Positions 33,956-43,269 of a stretch of 64,000 nt of DNA are shown one piece after another. Made by a program: the position numbers and the translations under genes. Source of the stretch: JABDEZ01 sp965276955. GTDB lineage: Bacteria; Bacteroidota; Bacteroidia; Chitinophagales; Chitinophagaceae. Below the pieces are notes generated by a model, which was not told the DNA's origin, ran no database searches, and saw only the letters and a program-made list of their open reading frames with translations. How positions within the stretch are numbered: the stretch's first letter is position 1; every line of letters starts with the position of its first letter. The DNA lies in assembly GCA_965276955.1 (NCBI GenBank), contig CBDIBP010000007.1, positions 62,001 through 126,000 on the forward strand. Reading direction: 5' to 3'.

Positions 33956-34519
33956 ATGAAAATAGCGGTAGCAGTTACCGGGGCCAGTGGCTCTATATAC
34001 GCCAAAGTATTGCTGCAGAAACTGCAGGAACTACGGGCGCAGGTAAGCGAGGTAGGGGTAGTATGGAGCGATAACGCATATACAGTGTGGCAACATGAAC
34101 TTGGTGATGATAGCTATGAGCAGTTCCCTTTTCGCAAGTGGGAGAAAAATGATTTTATGGCGCCGTTCGCATCGGGCAGTTCAAGTTACGAGGCGCTTAT
34201 TATATGCCCATGCAGCATGGGTATGCTGGGGCGCATAGCGCACGGCATCAGCAACGACCTTACCACCCGCGCTGCCGATGTGATGCTGAAAGAACGCCGA
34301 AAGCTGATATGCGTGGTGCGCGAAACGCCTTATAATCTGATACACCTTAGGAATATGACCGCACTTACCGAAGCAGGCGGTATCATATGCCCGGCAACAC
34401 CATCTTTCTACAGCAGGCCGCAAACCATGGAGGAAATGGCCTACACCGTGATACAGCGAGTGCTGCAACTGACCGGGCTTAAAGTAGATGGCTACAGGTG
34501 GCAGGAAGAGGGAGAATAA
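33956..34519 (+). CDS. ubiX: UbiX family flavin prenyltransferase
   Basis: A 187-residue flavoprotein that attaches dimethylallyl to FMN, making prenyl-FMN, the cofactor of UbiD-type decarboxylases. Signatures: 'KIAVAVTGASGSIYAKVLL' at the N-terminus, 'IICPCSMGMLGRIAHGISNDLTTRAADVMLKERRKLICVVRETPY' region (cores 'PCSMGMLGRIAHG' and 'RRKLICVVRETP') and 'RNMTALTEAGGIICPATPSFY'. Length matches the family. No ubiD-like gene is adjacent; mazG follows 28 bases downstream. Confidence 0.93.
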   Translation: MKIAVAVTGASGSIYAKVLLQKLQELRAQVSEVGVVWSDNAYTVWQHELGDDSYEQFPFRKWEKNDFMAPFASGSSSYEALIICPCSMGMLGRIAHGISNDLTTRAADVMLKERRKLICVVRETPYNLIHLRNMTALTEAGGIICPATPSFYSRPQTMEEMAYTVIQRVLQLTGLKVDGYRWQEEGE

Positions 34520-34547
34520 TATTATCAACACTTAGTGCAACTATAAA

Positions 34548-35309
34548 ATGTATTCAACATCACTAACACGGCTGCGGCGCATAATGGATGAGCTGCGCAC
34601 CGAATGCCCCTGGGACCGGAAGCAAACCATACAGACCCTGCGCCAGCAAACACTGGAAGAGGTGTATGAGCTGGCCGATGCTATTACCGACGAGAACTAT
34701 ACCCACATAAAAGAAGAGCTGGGCGACCTGCTGCTGCACATAGTGTTCTACAGCAAGATAGGCGAAGAAAAAGGCAGCTTTACGCTGGACGATGTGATAG
34801 AAGGCGTGTGCAATAAATTGGTATCGCGCCACCCGCATATATACTCCAGCGTAAAGGTTGAGGATGAAGAAGATGTGAAACGCAACTGGGAAGCGATAAA
34901 AATGAAGGAAGGCAAAAAGTCTGTATTGAGCGGGTTGCCACCCTCGTTGCCTGCGCTTATGAAAGCACTGCGGCTGCAAGGAAAGACCAAACAGGTAGGC
35001 TTTGAGTGGGACAATACTGCACAGGTACAGGACAAGGTGAATGAAGAAATCGCAGAACTGTACGAGGCTGTGGCAGGCGGCAACCAGGAGGAAATAGAAG
35101 ATGAGATGGGCGATGTACTATTCTCCCTCATCAACTATGCGCGTTTCATAAATGTGGACCCTGAACAAGCGCTGGAAAAAACCAATAAGAAATTTATCCG
35201 CCGTTTTCAGTATATTGAAGAGAAAGCAAAAGAACAGGGCAAAGAGCTGCAAAATATGACGCTTGCAGAAATGGATACCTTGTGGAACCAAGCTAAAAAA
35301 CAGGAATAA
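34548..35309 (+). CDS. mazG: Nucleoside triphosphate pyrophosphohydrolase MazG
   Basis: A 253-residue MazG protein with two MazG domains. Domain 1 starts 'LRRIMDELRTECPWDRKQT' with the metal-binding ExxE...D pattern in 'LEEVYELADAI' and 'IKEELGDLLLHIVFY'; domain 2 repeats it in 'VNEEIAELYEAVAGGN' and 'IEDEMGDVLFSLINYARF'. MazG hydrolyses NTPs, including non-canonical ones, to NMP and PPi. It sits 28 bases after ubiX and five bases before the histidine kinase start, so a ubiX-mazG-kinase transcript is likely. Confidence 0.95.
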   Translation: MYSTSLTRLRRIMDELRTECPWDRKQTIQTLRQQTLEEVYELADAITDENYTHIKEELGDLLLHIVFYSKIGEEKGSFTLDDVIEGVCNKLVSRHPHIYSSVKVEDEEDVKRNWEAIKMKEGKKSVLSGLPPSLPALMKALRLQGKTKQVGFEWDNTAQVQDKVNEEIAELYEAVAGGNQEEIEDEMGDVLFSLINYARFINVDPEQALEKTNKKFIRRFQYIEEKAKEQGKELQNMTLAEMDTLWNQAKKQE

Positions 35310-35314
35310 CTCAT

Positions 35315-38300
35315 TTGTTCAGGCATTATCCATACCGGGGGTGGTTGCTGCTCAGCCTGTTGCTGTGGGGCATAGCATCTTTCAGATACTCCATGCATCG
35401 CATGGCGCTATCGCCCGAGCATATGGCACAAGAGGCTGCTAATGACCTCAACCGCAGAGTAGACAGACTTACCCCTCTGTTGAAAGACAAAGCGATGTTA
35501 GCCAAGGTGTTCACAGGCACCCTTACAGACAATGATGAAAAAAAGCTGGAACGCCTGCCTTTTTATGTTTTTGCATACAATAACGATTCGCTGGTCTTTT
35601 GGAACACCAATGCACTAACTGCTGCTAATATACCAGCTACGCGCCAGCCCAGGCTATACAAAGCCCCAGGGGGTAGCATATACTACCAGCAAAACGTAAT
35701 ACCCTCCCCTACTGATAGCCAGCGAAAACTGCTGGTGATGATACCGATCGTGTATCGCTTCCCACTGGAAAATGATTACCTGCGATCGCAATTCGCGGGC
35801 AGTGAATATATACCACTGGGTACCGATGTGCAGGACAAACCGGGGAACGAGACCATAGCTATAAACAACAAACAGGGCAAACCTGTATTTTACCTGCGCT
35901 TCCACAAACAGGACATACCACACTGGATGCCCGACAGCCTGCTGATATGGCTGCTGATAGCTGCTATACTGGCTTCTGTATCGTGGATACAATTAATGAC
36001 CATATACCTTACCCGCAACCGTGCCTATACGTTCGGGCTGGCTGTTACTATTTGTGTGGTGGTCTCATTACGAGTACTGTTGTATGTGTATGGTCTTCCA
36101 TTCAATATAGAGAACCTGCCTGTTTTTTCTCCAAGTCTTTACGCCTCCAGCAGCTTTTTACCTTCGTTGGGCGATCTGCTCATCAATACACTCTGCTTCC
36201 TGTGGATAGTGATATTCATTACACGCCATACGCCCTACAAAACATTTTTCAGCCGCATGCACTCGCCCCGGATGAAGCTGGTGGTAAGCGGGCTATTCCT
36301 TTTAGGTATCATCTGCTATACGTTCTTCTTTGTCCACGTCATCAGAGGGCTGGTACTGGACTCCAGCATATCTTTCGATGTTAGTCACTTCTACGCCATC
36401 AATGGCTACACTATACTTGGGCTATTCGCTATAGGGGTCATCACGGGCGTATCGTGCCTGGTTTTGTTCATACTTAATACAGAGATCAACAACCTGGTGC
36501 CTAAAAAGTGGATCAAGTACCTGGTAATTGCCATCATAGGAAGCGTGATAGTGCTATGCCTGAAAAAAGACAGCGATGATTTTCTGTTCTTTATACTGGG
36601 CTGGCTCATTGTGTTCATAGGCGTGCTGGATATACGCACCTTTACCCTTGTATCAGACCTTTTCTCGCCGCATATGGTGTTCTGGGCCATCTTTATATGC
36701 GCCTTTACTACCGGCCTGCTGGAATATGCCAATGGGCGAAAAGAACAAGACGCCCGCAAAATTTTTGCAGAGCAGCGTGTAGCACCCGACAGGGATGGGT
36801 ACATGGAACTGATGTTTGACAACGTGGCTCAAAAAATGAGTTACGACAAGGCAATAAAAACGTTCTTTGAAAAACCGACCTCCGCCAGCCGCAGGGCCAT
36901 CAGCGAACATTTTGATGCGCTGTATCTGGGTGGGCAGTTCACCCGCTACCAATCCAAGATACACCTGTTCGACAAGACCGGACATGGATTGTACAACAAG
37001 GATTCTATAAGCTACACAGCACTGGTACATGAGGTAAGCGACTCTGCCATTATGATAAGCGGCAACCTATACTACAAAACACTATTGCCCGATGGTCATT
37101 ATTACATGGCCTACTTGCCAATTAAAAACGATACCACCGATAAGACCGAAGGCTACGTATTCATAAACCTTACACCTAAAAAGGCCGCTAATGAAACGGT
37201 GTACCCAGAGCTGTTGCAACCTACCAGTCTAAAAACAAGCGCCAGTGAAAAGCAATATGCATATGCCATTTATGTGAACAACAAGCTGGTATCGCAAACC
37301 AATGATTATGAGTTCCCGATATACATGAAGCAGGATACTACCATGCCCCTATATACGCTGCATGAGCACGGCAACTATTCGGAACTATGGTACCGCTACA
37401 GTAACCGAAAAACTGTAGTGGTAGTGCACAAACACAATATATTTTTTGAGACTATCACCATATTCTCTTATCTGTTTGGTGTAGAAATATTATTGGCAGT
37501 GCTGATACTGCTTTACCAGCTTTACATAGCCTACTTCATCAACCCGCATTTCAAAGGCCGGTTCGTAACCCTCACCTTGCGCAGGCGTATACACCTGGCC
37601 ATGCTGAGCGTGGTGCTGGTATCGTTCCTCATCATAGGTTTTGTGACCATCGTTTTCTTTGTAAATGAATACAAATCTTCAAACAGGGACAAGCTGGAAG
37701 ATGATATGCAGGTGGTGCAGCAATCGGTACAGCAATATTTGAAACAGGAGAACGCCTTTACTAAGGAATCAAGATTCGATATTGTAAGCCGCTCCGCAAG
37801 ATTCAAAAGTTTCATCACCAGCCTTGCCAATAGTGAGAAGATCGACATCAACATATTTAATGAATATGGCACGCTGGACGTAACGTCGCAGGATGATATC
37901 TATGACCGGGGGTTGCTGTCGCGCATCATTCGCCCCGACGCCTATTATCAACTGATCACCCTCGGTAAATCGATACATGTGCAGGATGAAAAAATAGGCA
38001 ACCTGGCCTACCTCTCTTGCTACGTGCCCCTGCGCGATGATATGGGAGCCACCCTGGGCTATATCAATGTTCCCTTCTTTTCATCAGAGCGCGATCTTAA
38101 CTTCCAGATATCCAACATCGTTATTACGCTCATCAACCTGTATGCGTTCATCTTTCTTATTTCCAGTTTGTTCACTGTTATCATTACCCGGTGGCTTACG
38201 CGTACGCTTAACATTATCATCAGGCAGTTTGGCCGCGTGAACCTGCAACGTAACGAACGCATAGAATGGCCCTACAATGATGAGATAGGCATGCTGGTAA

Positions 38301-39046
38301 AAGAATATAACAAGATGGTGAGAACGGTGGAAGAGAATGCCATACGCCTGGCACAAAGCGAAAGAGAAACGGCCTGGCGCGAAATGGCCCGGCAGGTGGC
38401 ACATGAAATAAAGAACCCGCTGACCCCTATGAAGCTGAACATACAGTACCTGCAACAGGCCATGCGGAACAACCAGCCCAATATGCAGGAGCTGGCCGAT
38501 AAAGTGACCACATCTATAGTAGAACAAATAGACAACCTTTCTTACATAGCATCAGAATTCTCCAACTTTGCCAAGATGCCCGAAGCACGGCCAGAAGAAC
38601 TGGAGCTGAACAACCTGCTGGAGAACAATGCTGCACTGTACATGAACGAGCAACGGGTAAAAGTATCGTTAACCCCGGCAGAAGAAAGTATGTGGGTATT
38701 TGCAGACAGGAGCCAACTGGTACGCGTATTTACCAACCTGCTGGAGAATGCCATACAGGCCATACCCGAGACCAGGCCAGGGCTGATAAACATAACATTG
38801 AAAAAAGAAGAGGATACTGTGCTTATTACTGTAGCAGACAATGGAAGCGGCATGACCCCGGAAACAGTACAAAGGATATTTCAGCCCTACTTTACCACAA
38901 AATCATCGGGTACCGGGCTGGGGCTGGCCATGACCAAGAAAATAATTGAATTCTGGAAAGGGGCCATATGGTTCGAGACCGAACCGCGCGTGGGTACTAC
39001 CTTTTATATCAGGTTGCCGTTGATCAGCAAGACGAACATAGAATAA
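35315..39046 (+). CDS. Very large membrane sensor histidine kinase (NtrY-like)
   Basis: A 1243-residue kinase, with a TTG start at 35315 chosen because the first membrane helix ('GWLLLSLLLWGIASF') follows directly. It has a periplasmic region (~30-205), a block of about six to seven membrane helices (~208-470), a second long extracytoplasmic sensor-like domain (~480-715), two more helices and another extracytoplasmic loop, a HAMP segment and the kinase core. The phospho-acceptor His1030 lies in 'REMARQVAHEIKNPLTPMK', the N box in 'NLLENAIQAI' (Asn1145), G1 in 'DNGSGM' (Asp1175) and G2 'GTGLGLA'. The HEIKNPLTPMK form is NtrY-type. No response-regulator gene is adjacent. It follows mazG by five bases. 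Confidence 0.88.
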   Translation: MFRHYPYRGWLLLSLLLWGIASFRYSMHRMALSPEHMAQEAANDLNRRVDRLTPLLKDKAMLAKVFTGTLTDNDEKKLERLPFYVFAYNNDSLVFWNTNALTAANIPATRQPRLYKAPGGSIYYQQNVIPSPTDSQRKLLVMIPIVYRFPLENDYLRSQFAGSEYIPLGTDVQDKPGNETIAINNKQGKPVFYLRFHKQDIPHWMPDSLLIWLLIAAILASVSWIQLMTIYLTRNRAYTFGLAVTICVVVSLRVLLYVYGLPFNIENLPVFSPSLYASSSFLPSLGDLLINTLCFLWIVIFITRHTPYKTFFSRMHSPRMKLVVSGLFLLGIICYTFFFVHVIRGLVLDSSISFDVSHFYAINGYTILGLFAIGVITGVSCLVLFILNTEINNLVPKKWIKYLVIAIIGSVIVLCLKKDSDDFLFFILGWLIVFIGVLDIRTFTLVSDLFSPHMVFWAIFICAFTTGLLEYANGRKEQDARKIFAEQRVAPDRDGYMELMFDNVAQKMSYDKAIKTFFEKPTSASRRAISEHFDALYLGGQFTRYQSKIHLFDKTGHGLYNKDSISYTALVHEVSDSAIMISGNLYYKTLLPDGHYYMAYLPIKNDTTDKTEGYVFINLTPKKAANETVYPELLQPTSLKTSASEKQYAYAIYVNNKLVSQTNDYEFPIYMKQDTTMPLYTLHEHGNYSELWYRYSNRKTVVVVHKHNIFFETITIFSYLFGVEILLAVLILLYQLYIAYFINPHFKGRFVTLTLRRRIHLAMLSVVLVSFLIIGFVTIVFFVNEYKSSNRDKLEDDMQVVQQSVQQYLKQENAFTKESRFDIVSRSARFKSFITSLANSEKIDINIFNEYGTLDVTSQDDIYDRGLLSRIIRPDAYYQLITLGKSIHVQDEKIGNLAYLSCYVPLRDDMGATLGYINVPFFSSERDLNFQISNIVITLINLYAFIFLISSLFTVIITRWLTRTLNIIIRQFGRVNLQRNERIEWPYNDEIGMLVKEYNKMVRTVEENAIRLAQSERETAWREMARQVAHEIKNPLTPMKLNIQYLQQAMRNNQPNMQELADKVTTSIVEQIDNLSYIASEFSNFAKMPEARPEELELNNLLENNAALYMNEQRVKVSLTPAEESMWVFADRSQLVRVFTNLLENAIQAIPETRPGLINITLKKEEDTVLITVADNGSGMTPETVQRIFQPYFTTKSSGTGLGLAMTKKIIEFWKGAIWFETEPRVGTTFYIRLPLISKTNIE

Positions 39047-39085
39047 CGAGGATACCAGCCTTCGATATGACCGACCAACTAATAT

Positions 39086-39118
39086 ACAAATGGCCTGCAG
39101 AAACTGCAAGCCATTTGT
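39086..39118. terminator. Bidirectional hairpin between convergent genes
   Basis: A long hairpin: outer arms ACAAATGGC / GCCATTTGT (9 bp), one C-A mismatch, then inner arms TGCAG / CTGCA with an AAA loop. It lies between the stops of the kinase (39046) and the leftward T9SS gene (39135). No T-run follows on either strand, so the terminator role is inferred from position. Confidence 0.5.
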
Positions 39119-39134
39119 AATGTTGAAGTATATT

Positions 39135-40205
39135 TTACCGGGTGATCACTGCATACCCTACATGGTTGAGCGCAACTATACGCGCCACGTAATTACCTGC
39201 TGGCTGGCCACTCAGGTCTATGGTATTAGTGTTGGATATACTTGCTACCTGACGGCCTTGCAGGTCGTATACGTTTATAGCATAGTTGCCCCACGAAGCC
39301 GGTACATTTATTTTCGTAGCCCCTGCGACGGCGGGGTTAGGATATGTAGTTAAGTTTTGCGGTGCAGCTTTTACCTGTGGCACACTTACAAAGTTGCGGA
39401 CAGAGTCTCTATAGGTCATGCTCGTTACGGTCTCCATTCCACCGGCTTTGGTAGTGGTCACCCACAGGGCGGGATAGTGCTGGCCATTCACCAGGAATTT
39501 GTAATCTACAGTGTTGGAAGGAAACGGGATATTTATGTTAAAAGCATTGATCACTATAGTGTCTATCTGGTTCACTTCAGACCGTATACGAACACAATTT
39601 ACACCCGATGTATAGAACGGTGTTCTTATAGTGCCCCAGGCATCTGCTTTTGTTACCCGGTTACCACCTTCATTAAGACTACCTAAGCCGGGCAGGCTCT
39701 CTGCAAAAGCAAAGTTGGAAGAATCTCTGCGCCCGTAACTAAGCGGGAAGAAATACCATTCATCGTTGATAGAATACTTCGCGGCTACTGGTATACCACT
39801 CACTGTGGCACCGTATGCTACTGCCGAATAAGATGAATTGCTGGATATTTTATTAAAGAACGTATAGATGCTCGTAACTGTTATGCCCAACCTGCTGGCA
39901 CCAGGAAAGCTATCGGCGACCTTATACCCATAGCAACCCAAAGGAGCAGTTAGTGCATATATCGGGTTTACCTGTAGCGCCGTCTTGTAAGTATCTACCT
40001 GCTGGCCAGTGGATACGAGGCTTCTGAAATCCCAGCTTTTGTTGGCACCGGTATCATTCACATTAAATGTAGCGACCGTTACGTCAGCGGCACTGTAGCG
40101 CAATGTGTCTCCGGCAACAGGCATGTCGGCAGCGGTAATAGTGATCTGTGCAGCAGCCTGGTAGTTTGCTGCACCCAGTAGGAAAATAAATAATAATTTT
40201 TTCAT
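39135..40205 (-). CDS. T9SS-sorted secreted protein
   Basis: A 356-residue secreted protein. Signal peptide ends 'YQAAAQ'. The C-terminal ~75 residues form a type A T9SS sorting domain: 'TYPNPAVAGATKINVP' ... 'NVYDLQGRQVASIS' ... 'DLSGQPAGNYVARI', so it should be exported by the type IX system and attached to the surface or released. The body begins with a beta sequence ('GDTLRYSAADVTVATFNVNDTG', core 'NDTGANKSWDFRSL') of a Bacteroidota secreted family without known function. A -7 promoter box lies just upstream. Confidence 0.85.
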   Translation of the reverse strand: MKKLLFIFLLGAANYQAAAQITITAADMPVAGDTLRYSAADVTVATFNVNDTGANKSWDFRSLVSTGQQVDTYKTALQVNPIYALTAPLGCYGYKVADSFPGASRLGITVTSIYTFFNKISSNSSYSAVAYGATVSGIPVAAKYSINDEWYFFPLSYGRRDSSNFAFAESLPGLGSLNEGGNRVTKADAWGTIRTPFYTSGVNCVRIRSEVNQIDTIVINAFNINIPFPSNTVDYKFLVNGQHYPALWVTTTKAGGMETVTSMTYRDSVRNFVSVPQVKAAPQNLTTYPNPAVAGATKINVPASWGNYAINVYDLQGRQVASISNTNTIDLSGQPAGNYVARIVALNHVGYAVITR

Positions 40206-40223
40206 AGAATGCTAAATGCATTT

Positions 40224-40231
40224 CAAATATA
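40224..40231 (-). promoter_or_regulatory. -7 promoter element of the T9SS cargo gene
   Basis: On the minus strand TATATTTG matches TAnnTTTG exactly, 18 bases before the ATG complementary to 40203-40205. A -33 TTTG at usual spacing is not seen. Confidence 0.55.
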
Positions 40232-40258
40232 CTATAAAATAATAAATATTCAGATAAC

Positions 40259-40289
40259 AAAAAGCCTCTGCGGTGGTCCCGCAGAGGCT
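40259..40289 (-). terminator. Intrinsic terminator of the YARHG lipoprotein gene
   Basis: On the minus strand a perfect 11-bp stem (AGCCTCTGCGG / CCGCAGAGGCT) with a 5-base loop, then TTTTTGTT. It lies 27 bases past the stop of the leftward gene. Confidence 0.75.
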
Positions 40290-40316
40290 ATATCAATCAC
40301 TTTTGTGCGTTGTTAA

Positions 40317-40910
40317 TTAAACACCTATTTGAGGGTTGAATTTGTAGTTCTTTATAAATTCCAGATTTTGCTTTTCGGTAGCAGAAAGCTTTCCGCTTAC
40401 GTTATCGGCAGATGGATGGTACCAGCCCTGTCGGCTAAAATGGTTCTTCAGGTCACCATCTGTGAACTTCATGCCGTGGCGTGCATATATTTCGTTCTGT
40501 ATCACTTTAAGTCCCCATGGCGATAAGAACATCAGGTCCTTTTCGGTAAGTATCCGTGCAGATCCTTCTGGAAACTCACCAGGGTATTTTGCGCGCATAT
40601 CAGCACTTGCACCACTTGTTTTCCGTTTAGTGGATTTGTAAAAGCTGTGGCCAGTAGTGCCTGCTCCGGATGGTTCTGTTGCAGTAGTAGCGGTGGTTGT
40701 CGTTGTGGTATCTACTGTAGTGGCAGCAGTATTATTGCTACCCATCATCTTCAGGCTATCCAGCAGCACATTGATGCGCGTATCGCGTGCGGCTATCTCT
40801 TTTTGGAGGCTATCGGTTGCTGTGGCGCAGTTAGTGCCTGTGGTGCTTGTATTTGTGCACGATGCAAGGAAGAGCACACCTGCTGATAAAATAATAATTG
40901 GTTTGAGCAT
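40317..40910 (-). CDS. YARHG-domain lipoprotein
   Basis: A 197-residue lipoprotein, starting at the ATG complementary to 40908-40910, where a lipobox signal begins ('MLKPIIILSAGVLFLASC', Cys18); the reading frame is open further upstream but that part is unrelated. A Thr/Ala-rich linker (~residues 60-90) leads to a C-terminal YARHG domain (~110-197, 'LSPWGLKVIQNEIYARHGMKF' with 'GWYHPSADNVSGKLSATEKQNLEFIKNYK' core 'NVSGKLSATEKQNL'). YARHG domains are thought to be extracellular peptidoglycan- or substrate-binding modules; no enzyme is known. Confidence 0.85.
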   Translation of the reverse strand: MLKPIIILSAGVLFLASCTNTSTTGTNCATATDSLQKEIAARDTRINVLLDSLKMMGSNNTAATTVDTTTTTTATTATEPSGAGTTGHSFYKSTKRKTSGASADMRAKYPGEFPEGSARILTEKDLMFLSPWGLKVIQNEIYARHGMKFTDGDLKNHFSRQGWYHPSADNVSGKLSATEKQNLEFIKNYKFNPQIGV

Positions 40911-41016
40911 AAGAAATGATTTTGTGGTGGTTAAAACATGAATATAAAATTGATGTATAAAAACTATGCCCGGCCATGTAACAACTGGCAGGTGAATATG
41001 GGTCAATCAAAAGCAA

Positions 41017-41118
41017 ATGAACATCAATGGCGCTGAAGGGATATATATGGTACACATAGCTGCAGCTGATGGCGACGTGACCATTAAGACCATGTGCGAT
41101 AAACTAAATTTTAAATAG
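41017..41118 (+). pseudogene. Short ORF resembling a T9SS sorting-domain C-terminus
   Basis: An ATG-initiated 33-codon frame encodes 'NINGAEGIYMVHIAAADGDV' followed by 'TIKTMCDKLNFK'. The pattern matches the last two strands of a type A T9SS C-terminal domain (G-x-Y-x-V-x-I-x-x-x-D-G-x-V), so this is probably the surviving 3' end of a lost cargo gene. A stop codon lies upstream at 40993-40995 in the same frame. A terminator hairpin starts two bases after its stop, consistent with a genuine old gene end. Confidence 0.45.
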
Positions 41119-41119
41119 T

Positions 41120-41154
41120 AAAAAAGCGACCAGCTATGCACTGGACGCTTTTTT
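41120..41154 (+). terminator. Bidirectional intrinsic terminator
   Basis: A stem of AAAAAAGCG / CGCTTTTTT with an A-A mismatch and an inner CCAG / CTGG, loop CTATGCA. T-runs lie on both strands. It can end both the remnant ORF on the plus strand and the leftward M3 peptidase gene (stop at 41179). Confidence 0.72.
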
Positions 41155-41178
41155 TATTGATGTAAACATCTGTAATGA

Positions 41179-42909
41179 TCAACCTTCCAGCCCTGCGGCA
41201 ACTAAGGCATCTTTAACGAAGGTGCCTAATTCTTTTATATACGCCGGAGAAAAGTCGAACTTAATACCTGCTGTAGCATATAGTTCTTTCAGGGTTTTGG
41301 TATAGCCCAGGCTCAGTGCGGCCATATAGTTATCCAAAGCCTGTTCTTTGTTTTGGCGGTATTGGCGCCACATGGCTATAGCACCCAGCTGCGCTATACC
41401 ATATTCTATGTAGTAGAAGGGTACTTCAAATAAGTGCAATTGTTTTTGCCAAAAGTTCTTGCGAGACTCTTCAAAGCCTGTCCAGTCGGTAATGCCGGTA
41501 GAAAATTCGTTCAGTATGGCCAGCCAGTTGGTATCGCGCTCTTCGTTGGTGTGGCCCGGGTGAGTATATAACCAGTGCTGGAATTTATCGATAGTAGCTA
41601 TCCATGGCAGTACAGATATCACACGCTCCATTTCTTCCAGCTGTGCGCGTTTCAGTTCTGTTTCATTAAAGAATACATCCCAATGCTCCATACTGAAGAG
41701 TTCCATGCTCATGCTGGCCAGCTCTGCTATCTCCATCGGGTACTCTTTAAAAGCGCTCAGCTTCAACGGGTGCGACAGGAAAGAATGTATCGCATGACCG
41801 CCTTCGTGCATCATAGTGATGACATCACCAATGGTACCGGCTGCATTCATAAATATAAAAGGTACACCGGTCTCCGCAAGCGGGCAGTTGTAGCCACCCG
41901 GCGCTTTGCCTTTGCGGCTTTCCAGGTCCATGCGTTGCATGTCTGTCATAGTATCCAGGCACTTGCTGAAGTAAGGGCGCAGCCGGCTGAACACTTCTGT
42001 TGCCTTCTCGCTAAGTTCACTACCGCTCTCAAATGGGTGCAGTGGTGGTGTGCCTACCGGCTCTGCATCGCTATCCCATGGGCGCATGGTCTCCAGGCCC
42101 AGTCTTTTTTGTCTGTGTTTTATCAGTAAAGCCTGCAGCGGCATTATATGCTCGCGCACGGCAGCATGAAAAGCGTAGCAGTCCTCAGGTGTGTAGTCGA
42201 ACCTGCCCAGCTCGCGAAATTTGTAATCGCGGTAATTTTCAAAACCAGCGTTCACTGCTATCTGTTGTCTTATAGTCAGCAGCTTATTAAAGAGTTCATT
42301 CAGCTGATCAGTATCTTGCAAGCGGCGCTCTGCTACTTTTCTGAATGTTGTTTCGCGTAGTGCCCTATCAGGGTTTTGCAAGAACTTAGCTGCCTGTTGC
42401 AGCGTATATTCTTTACCATCTATCTCTACAGCCATCTTAGATGAGATGGAACCATACTGCTGCGCCAACACACTGGCCTCTGCTTGCAGCGGCACATTCT
42501 CTGGCCGGTACAGATTTATGGCATTGCCCACGCTGCGCAGGTAAGGGAAATATTGGTCGGTATCCAGTTGTTCGGTGAATGGGTTTTCGATCAGTTTTTT
42601 ATTCAGCTCAAAACCATACGGTTTCATGTGGGGCTCTATCTCCATACAGAAATAGGTAAATGCATCTTCGTATTCTTTATTGTCTGTATAGCAGGTCATC
42701 TTTATTTGGCGCCATGCAGCATCTTCGCTTATTACTGCTTCTAGCTCACTTACATCAGCAAGCCATTTTTCAAGCGCCTCTTTATTGTCTATCACCCTGT
42801 TTTGTAATTGCTCAAAATAGGGTTGTAAAGCATCCCATGTGGTTACTTTAAAATCTTCCGGTAAAAAATTGCGCACCGGTTTTTCTATTGGTACAAAAGT
42901 GTTGTTCAT
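41179..42909 (-). CDS. M3 family oligoendopeptidase
   Basis: A 576-residue metallopeptidase of the M3/PepF group. The zinc site is 'MMHEGGHAIHSFLSH' (HExxH), with the third ligand Glu in 'ELASMSMELF' about 30 residues later. The family cleaves short peptides in the cytosol. No signal peptide is present. Length is in the usual range of 560-600 residues. A near-consensus promoter (TATTTTG on the minus strand at about 42931) is seen upstream of its ATG. It is a monocistronic gene flanked by a terminator at 41120. Confidence 0.93.
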   Translation of the reverse strand: MNNTFVPIEKPVRNFLPEDFKVTTWDALQPYFEQLQNRVIDNKEALEKWLADVSELEAVISEDAAWRQIKMTCYTDNKEYEDAFTYFCMEIEPHMKPYGFELNKKLIENPFTEQLDTDQYFPYLRSVGNAINLYRPENVPLQAEASVLAQQYGSISSKMAVEIDGKEYTLQQAAKFLQNPDRALRETTFRKVAERRLQDTDQLNELFNKLLTIRQQIAVNAGFENYRDYKFRELGRFDYTPEDCYAFHAAVREHIMPLQALLIKHRQKRLGLETMRPWDSDAEPVGTPPLHPFESGSELSEKATEVFSRLRPYFSKCLDTMTDMQRMDLESRKGKAPGGYNCPLAETGVPFIFMNAAGTIGDVITMMHEGGHAIHSFLSHPLKLSAFKEYPMEIAELASMSMELFSMEHWDVFFNETELKRAQLEEMERVISVLPWIATIDKFQHWLYTHPGHTNEERDTNWLAILNEFSTGITDWTGFEESRKNFWQKQLHLFEVPFYYIEYGIAQLGAIAMWRQYRQNKEQALDNYMAALSLGYTKTLKELYATAGIKFDFSPAYIKELGTFVKDALVAAGLEG

Positions 42910-43269
42910 AATATGCTTTTAGACACTGCAAAATACGTACCTATAAGCCAAGGCTGCCCTTTTTTTGACCAACATCATATAATTTTATTCTTTTTATATA
43001 GATATGATTTTATGCTGTGTACGTTATGTATTGATACTACATATCCACATAATAATATCAATAATATTATGGAATAGTTTTACTATCAACGTTTAATACA
43101 ATAATTAATAATACAAATTGAACTAATACCTATATTATTTATAGTCAAAGGGAACTTTTCCTTTTTTAGGATCCAAGGGTGTACTATATTTGCATCAAGT
43201 TGTGAATTTAATGGGTTAGTAAGTAGAGCCGCCGGATTCCTCCAGTGGCTCTTTCTTTATCTCTTCTAT
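42910..43269. promoter_or_regulatory. Spacer with radA promoter and leader hairpin
   Basis: A 360-base gap between divergent genes, AT-rich from 42950 to 43140. A perfect -7 box TATATTTG lies at 43185-43192, so the radA transcript would start near 43199 with a leader of ~70 bases. Within that leader an 8-bp stem (AGAGCCGC / GTGGCTCT, one G-T pair) with an inner GGA/TCC lies at 43225-43252. No ORF is supported. Confidence 0.6.
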
